The notes under the pieces are model-generated. The model was not told the origin of the DNA. It made no database searches and saw only the letters and a list, made by a program, of their open reading frames with translations. 9,418 nt of DNA from contig SYEN01000225.1 in assembly GCA_005800795.1 (NCBI GenBank), forward strand, positions 1 to 9,418. The letters run 5' to 3'. How positions within the stretch are numbered: position 1 is the first letter of the stretch; the number at the start of each line of letters is the position of its first letter. The position numbers were made by a program, and so were the translations under genes. Below are positions 6,545 through 9,418 of the stretch, in pieces. The stretch is from Burkholderiales bacterium (GTDB lineage: Bacteria > Pseudomonadota > Gammaproteobacteria > Burkholderiales > SG8-41).

Positions 6545-7771
6545 CTACTTGGCTGTTGGCGGTTTTTCCAACCGCTGGCCGAAATCAATTTGCGGTTGAC
6601 TGCCGTAAAGATCCAACACGCCCGTTGACGGTTTGCCAGGCGCGGGCGGTTCCTGCCCTCGCGCGACGTAAGGCGCGCGCCGCGCCAACTCGAGCGCATC
6701 ACGAATGCGCGCCGGGTCGTTACCGCGCAGCGCCTCGGCCAGCGCTTGCGAGGCCTCGCTGCGCAGTTGCGCGTATTTTTTCAGCACCTCAAGCGTTTCG
6801 TTCGACGGCGCCGCCGGGTCCAGATGCAGCGCCGACAGTTGCTCGAAATTCTGACGGTATTCGGATGCGATATCGGATTCGATTTCGCTGGCCAGTTGCT
6901 CGAACGATGCCCCGCCGCGCCGGCCTTTGTCCAGTAAACGTTGCCAGCGCTCCATCAACAGCTTTTCTTCATCGAGAAAATGGCGAATTTCCACGCGCGC
7001 CAGTTTTTCTTCCTGCCAGTTATAAGTCGGCTCGGGAATCCAGTGCAGCAAAACAACAACAGCAACCGCATAGGCAGCTGCAGCAGCCCATTTACCACGC
7101 CGGTTCGCCGGGCTGCCCGCAGCCAGCGGACGCGCCAGCGCCAAACCGATAACCGCACCGGTCAGCAGGCCGCCGATGTGCGCGGCGTTGTCGATGCCCT
7201 TGATGAAAAACCCGAGCGCAATGGTCACGCCGGCAAACAACGCCGCACCGCCGAACAGCCAGCGAAACTCCGTGCGATTGACCTGATCCCTCTCGCGCCA
7301 AAGACACACCAGCAGCGCGCCATAAATGCCAAACACCGCGCCCGACGCGCCACCCGCCACCGCCTGATCGCCCTGCGCGATCAGCGAAACCCCATTGCCG
7401 GTCAGCCCGCTCAAAACAAAAATTACCAAAAACCGCAGCGAACCGTAGAGGCGCTCCACCAGCCGCCCGGCTTCCCACAGCGCGGCCATGTTCATTAAAA
7501 GATGCACCACACCGAAGTGCAAAAACATTGCCGTCGCGAGCCGCCACCATTCGCCATCCTTGGTGGCCGGGCCGAAGCCCGCGCCCCACGCCAGTTGCAC
7601 GTGGTTCGGCGAATGCCAAAAGCCGCCGCCGTTCAACAGCATGGCCGCGAACGCCGCGAGATTCAGACACACCATGAGCGCCGTCACCGGCGGCAGCGCC
7701 AGACGGCCATGCATTAGATCGATGATTTTTGACGCGCCGGTCGGCGCAGCTTCGGGAGACGATGCAGTCAT
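6545..7771 (-). CDS. Rhomboid-family intramembrane serine protease with long C-terminal tail
   Basis: A 408-residue membrane protein of family S54, which cuts membrane-spanning substrates within the bilayer. Hydrophobic helices run from about residue 27 to 215. The first long loop carries WWRLATAMFLHFGVVHLLMN with the conserved His90 and Asn94. The catalytic dyad is complete: Ser143 in GGASGAVFG and His198 in NAAHIGGLLTG. A further hydrophobic helix at about 228-244 is followed by a charged segment 253-370 rich in Glu, Lys, Arg and Leu, likely helical or coiled-coil, and a Pro-rich end. The tail of about 160 residues is much longer than in minimal rhomboids such as GlpG, and I know no function for it. 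I chose the ATG at 7771; a GTG at 7807 in frame would add 12 residues, and neither has a good ribosome binding site. A TAAAAT -10-like element about 50 bases upstream favours 7771. Confidence 0.9.
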   Translation of the reverse strand: MTASSPEAAPTGASKIIDLMHGRLALPPVTALMVCLNLAAFAAMLLNGGGFWHSPNHVQLAWGAGFGPATKDGEWWRLATAMFLHFGVVHLLMNMAALWEAGRLVERLYGSLRFLVIFVLSGLTGNGVSLIAQGDQAVAGGASGAVFGIYGALLVCLWRERDQVNRTEFRWLFGGAALFAGVTIALGFFIKGIDNAAHIGGLLTGAVIGLALARPLAAGSPANRRGKWAAAAAYAVAVVVLLHWIPEPTYNWQEEKLARVEIRHFLDEEKLLMERWQRLLDKGRRGGASFEQLASEIESDIASEYRQNFEQLSALHLDPAAPSNETLEVLKKYAQLRSEASQALAEALRGNDPARIRDALELARRAPYVARGQEPPAPGKPSTGVLDLYGSQPQIDFGQRLEKPPTAK

Positions 7772-7820
7772 GAACTTGTGTGCCGTGCCTGGCACGAAAC
7801 GCCGCACAGCGAATGCCCGG

Positions 7821-7826
7821 ATTTTA
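7821..7826 (-). promoter_or_regulatory. Possible -10 element for the rhomboid gene
   Basis: TAAAAT on the minus strand (7826-7821) matches the -10 consensus at 5 of 6 positions and would start transcription near 7814, about 43 bases before the ATG at 7771. No good -35 sits at 16-18 bases, so this is a weak call. Confidence 0.3.
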
Positions 7827-7856
7827 CGCTGGATTCAACACCATTCGGACAGGCGC

Positions 7857-7885
7857 TTGCCGGGCCATGGCGCTTGGACTACATT
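7857..7885 (+). promoter_or_regulatory. Candidate promoter of the DUF35-thiolase operon
   Basis: TTGCCG (7857-7862) and TACATT (7880-7885) are separated by exactly 17 bases; each matches its sigma70 hexamer at 4 of 6 positions. Transcription would start near 7892, about 58 bases before the ATG at 7951. It lies in the 179-base divergent gap shared with the rhomboid gene. Found by eye; moderate matches only. Confidence 0.38.
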
Positions 7886-7950
7886 CAGCCCTAACCGTTC
7901 GATCCGCACCACAATCCGTTAATTCAACAATCATCCCTACGAGACCGACC

Positions 7951-8376
7951 ATGAGCGACTGGAGCCAGGTTACCCGCCCCATCCCCGTGCCCAATGAGCG
8001 CACCAAACCCTTTTGGGACGCGGCGAAGGAACACAAACTCGTCATGCAGCGTTGCCAAAGCTGCGGCAAGTTCCAACACCCGCCGTACCCAACATGCACC
8101 AACTGCGTGTCGGTCGATTTGAAATTCGAACCGGTTGAAGGCAAAGGTAAGATCTACGCCTACACCATCATGTATCACACGGGCGACAAGCGCTTTGCGT
8201 CCGCCGTGCCGTACGCCAGCATTATCGTCGAACTCGACGCAGCACCCGGCGCACTGATGGCCGCCAACCTGCTCGAAGCCGAATACACCGAAGCTAAGGT
8301 GGGCCGCCGCGTAGAACTTACCTGGCAAAAACTAAACGACGATTTCGAGCTGCCACAGTTCCGGCTGGCCAAATAA
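7951..8376 (+). CDS. DUF35 zinc-ribbon and OB-fold acyl-CoA-associated protein
   Basis: A complete 141-residue protein of the DUF35 type (rubredoxin-like zinc ribbon followed by an OB fold). Members work as small partners of thiolase-like or acyl-CoA enzymes; ChsH2 in steroid side-chain breakdown is the best-known example. The N-terminal helix PFWDAAKEHKLVMQRC is typical. The zinc ribbon is Cys35-x2-Cys38 and Cys49-x2-Cys52. The OB fold follows with GKGKIYAYTIMY (64-75), PYASIIVEL, LMAANLL, and VGRRVELTW near the end. An upstream in-frame start would add 57 residues of non-conserved sequence running across the candidate promoter, so the ATG at 7951 is chosen despite only a weak GAG ribosome site. 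The gene is 34 bases before the thiolase-like gene, which points to an operon and a protein complex. Substrate unknown. Confidence 0.93.
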   Translation: MSDWSQVTRPIPVPNERTKPFWDAAKEHKLVMQRCQSCGKFQHPPYPTCTNCVSVDLKFEPVEGKGKIYAYTIMYHTGDKRFASAVPYASIIVELDAAPGALMAANLLEAEYTEAKVGRRVELTWQKLNDDFELPQFRLAK

Positions 8377-8397
8377 CCCTGGAACCATAACGAGAAC

Positions 8398-8403
8398 AAG
8401 GAG
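8398..8403 (+). promoter_or_regulatory. Ribosome binding site of the thiolase-like gene
   Basis: AAGGAG lies 7 bases before the ATG at 8411, a near-ideal Shine-Dalgarno sequence. It fixes the start of the thiolase-like gene and is stronger than that of the DUF35 gene before it. Confidence 0.75.
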
Positions 8404-8410
8404 ACCAGCC

Positions 8411-9418
8411 ATGGCCAAGTGGGAAAACCGTTGCAAAATCGCCGTCAGTGGCGTGGGCTATTCCAAGGCCACGCGCACCGCTGAAAAGCCGCTTGCCGCG
8501 CACGCGCTCGACGCCGTGAAAGATGCAGTGGCCGATTCGGGGCTCAAGATGGAAGACATCGACGGCCTGTCGACTTACCCCGAACTGCCTGCCACCGGGC
8601 ATGCCGAGGTTGACGGTATTTCCGTGGTGTCGGTGAACAGCATGATGACCATGCTGAAGTTGCCCAACCTCACTTGGCATATTCAGGTCGGCTCGGTGAA
8701 CATCGGCGGCGCTGTGCAGCAGGCGGCAAATGCGCTGCTGGCCGGTGTGTGCAAATACGCCGTCGTGTGGCGCGCGATGCACAACCCCAAGGGCACCTAT
8801 CAAAATCTGCCTGGCCAGTACGCCGCTGCCGCGACCCAATTCACCGGGCCGTGGGGCTTTGGCGGCCCCGGTCAAGGCATGGCGGTGGCGTACACGCGTT
8901 GGCTCGAAACGCACAATAAAAATCGCGAAATGATGGCCACCCTCGCTGTTACCCAGCGCAAACACACGCAGCACAATCCGCACGCATATTTCTACGGCAC
9001 GCCGCTGACGCGCGAGGATTACCTGAATTCACGCATGGTGGCGTATCCGTTTTGTTTGTACGACTGCGATATTCCGGTGCAGGGCGCGGTGGCAATCGTG
9101 CTCACCACGGCAGAACGCGCGAAAGACTTGAAACCCAAGCCCGCCTATCTCGCGGGTTATGGCGAGCGGCTGCATTTTGAGGTCGCCGGCCGCATTGGCA
9201 GTCTTTCCAGCTATATGCTGGGCGGCAGCAGCTCGGCAAAATTGACGTGGGAACGCTCCGGGTTTTCACCCAAGGATGTGGACGTCGCGCAAATTTACGA
9301 TGGCTTTTCCGCCTCGGTGATTTACGGCCTCGAATCGTACGGCTTCTGCAAAGAAGGCGAAGCGCTCGATTTCATTCAGGATGGCCGCATCGAACTCGAC
9401 GGCGAGCTGCCGCTCAAC
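8411..9418 (+). CDS. Thiolase-like protein (SCP2-thiolase / Ltp2-type), 3' end missing
   Basis: The first 336 residues are visible and the frame is open to the window end; the family is about 380-400 residues, so some 50 or more are missing. The N-terminus RCKIAVSGVGYSK, the AHALDAVKDAVADSGL helix and DIDGLSTYP are typical of the SCP2-thiolase/lipid-transfer group. At the position of the thiolase nucleophile the sequence is HIQVGSVNIGGAVQQAANALLAG (90-112), with no Cys in the expected place. Near the end IYDGFSASVIYGLESYGFCKEGEA (295-318) replaces the usual NEAF motif with YDGF. Family knowledge says such Cys-less proteins paired with DUF35 partners can be aldolases (Ltp2 with ChsH2), cleaving a hydroxyacyl-CoA instead of doing Claisen thiolysis. 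So a retro-aldolase or other non-thiolase acyl-CoA carbon-carbon lyase is likely, but the C-terminal active-site region is not visible. It is in operon with the DUF35 gene. Confidence 0.9.
   Translation, partial: MAKWENRCKIAVSGVGYSKATRTAEKPLAAHALDAVKDAVADSGLKMEDIDGLSTYPELPATGHAEVDGISVVSVNSMMTMLKLPNLTWHIQVGSVNIGGAVQQAANALLAGVCKYAVVWRAMHNPKGTYQNLPGQYAAAATQFTGPWGFGGPGQGMAVAYTRWLETHNKNREMMATLAVTQRKHTQHNPHAYFYGTPLTREDYLNSRMVAYPFCLYDCDIPVQGAVAIVLTTAERAKDLKPKPAYLAGYGERLHFEVAGRIGSLSSYMLGGSSSAKLTWERSGFSPKDVDVAQIYDGFSASVIYGLESYGFCKEGEALDFIQDGRIELDGELPLN

Noticed and set aside
7780..7950. An in-frame upstream extension of the DUF35 protein
   Set aside because: It would cross the candidate promoter and add 57 residues unlike the family; the ATG at 7951 gives the usual N-terminus.

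Overview
The window comes from a GC-rich Gram-negative bacterium. An ExbB/ExbD energy-transducing pair, a TonB-dependent outer-membrane receptor and a PiuC/YbiX hydroxylase fit a proteobacterium. The acyl-CoA genes and the gene style suggest a betaproteobacterium (for example Burkholderiales or a relative), but that placement is inference from gene content, not a taxonomic test. All three stop codons are used as normal terminators, so nothing suggests an altered genetic code.

Region 1 (1-4010, + strand) is an iron-uptake block. In order it holds the 3' end of exbB, exbD, a 95-residue protein I do not recognise, a Fiu/PiuA-like TonB-dependent siderophore receptor, and the Fe(II)/2-oxoglutarate hydroxylase piuC (ybiX). 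ExbB and ExbD would pass proton-motive force through TonB to the receptor; the receptor-piuC pairing is the same as fiu-ybiX in E. coli. The receptor reading frame is broken by one in-frame TAA at codon 225. The rest of the frame stays open to the normal C-terminal Phe, so this looks like a recent nonsense mutation, a sequencing or assembly error, or (less likely) readthrough.

Region 2 (4007-6171, - strand) holds pyrrolidone-carboxylate peptidase (pcp), which meets piuC tail to tail with a 4-base overlap. Upstream of it is a 466-residue CaiB/BaiF family III CoA-transferase with an unusual 200-residue N-terminal part. A good sigma70-like promoter lies just upstream of the CoA-transferase. It shows that the longest possible start for that gene is wrong.

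Region 3 (6172-6544) is about 370 bases in which I find no convincing gene.

Region 4 (6545-7771, - strand) is a rhomboid-family intramembrane serine protease with intact catalytic Ser and His and a long soluble C-terminal tail. It is transcribed divergently from region 5.

Region 5 (7951-9418, + strand) is an acyl-CoA module: a DUF35 zinc-ribbon/OB-fold protein followed by a thiolase-like protein cut by the window end. The visible thiolase part lacks the usual nucleophilic cysteine and carries a YDGF motif instead of NEAF. That resembles the steroid side-chain aldolase pair Ltp2/ChsH2 more than a true thiolase. No mobile element, CRISPR array, rRNA or tRNA gene was seen.
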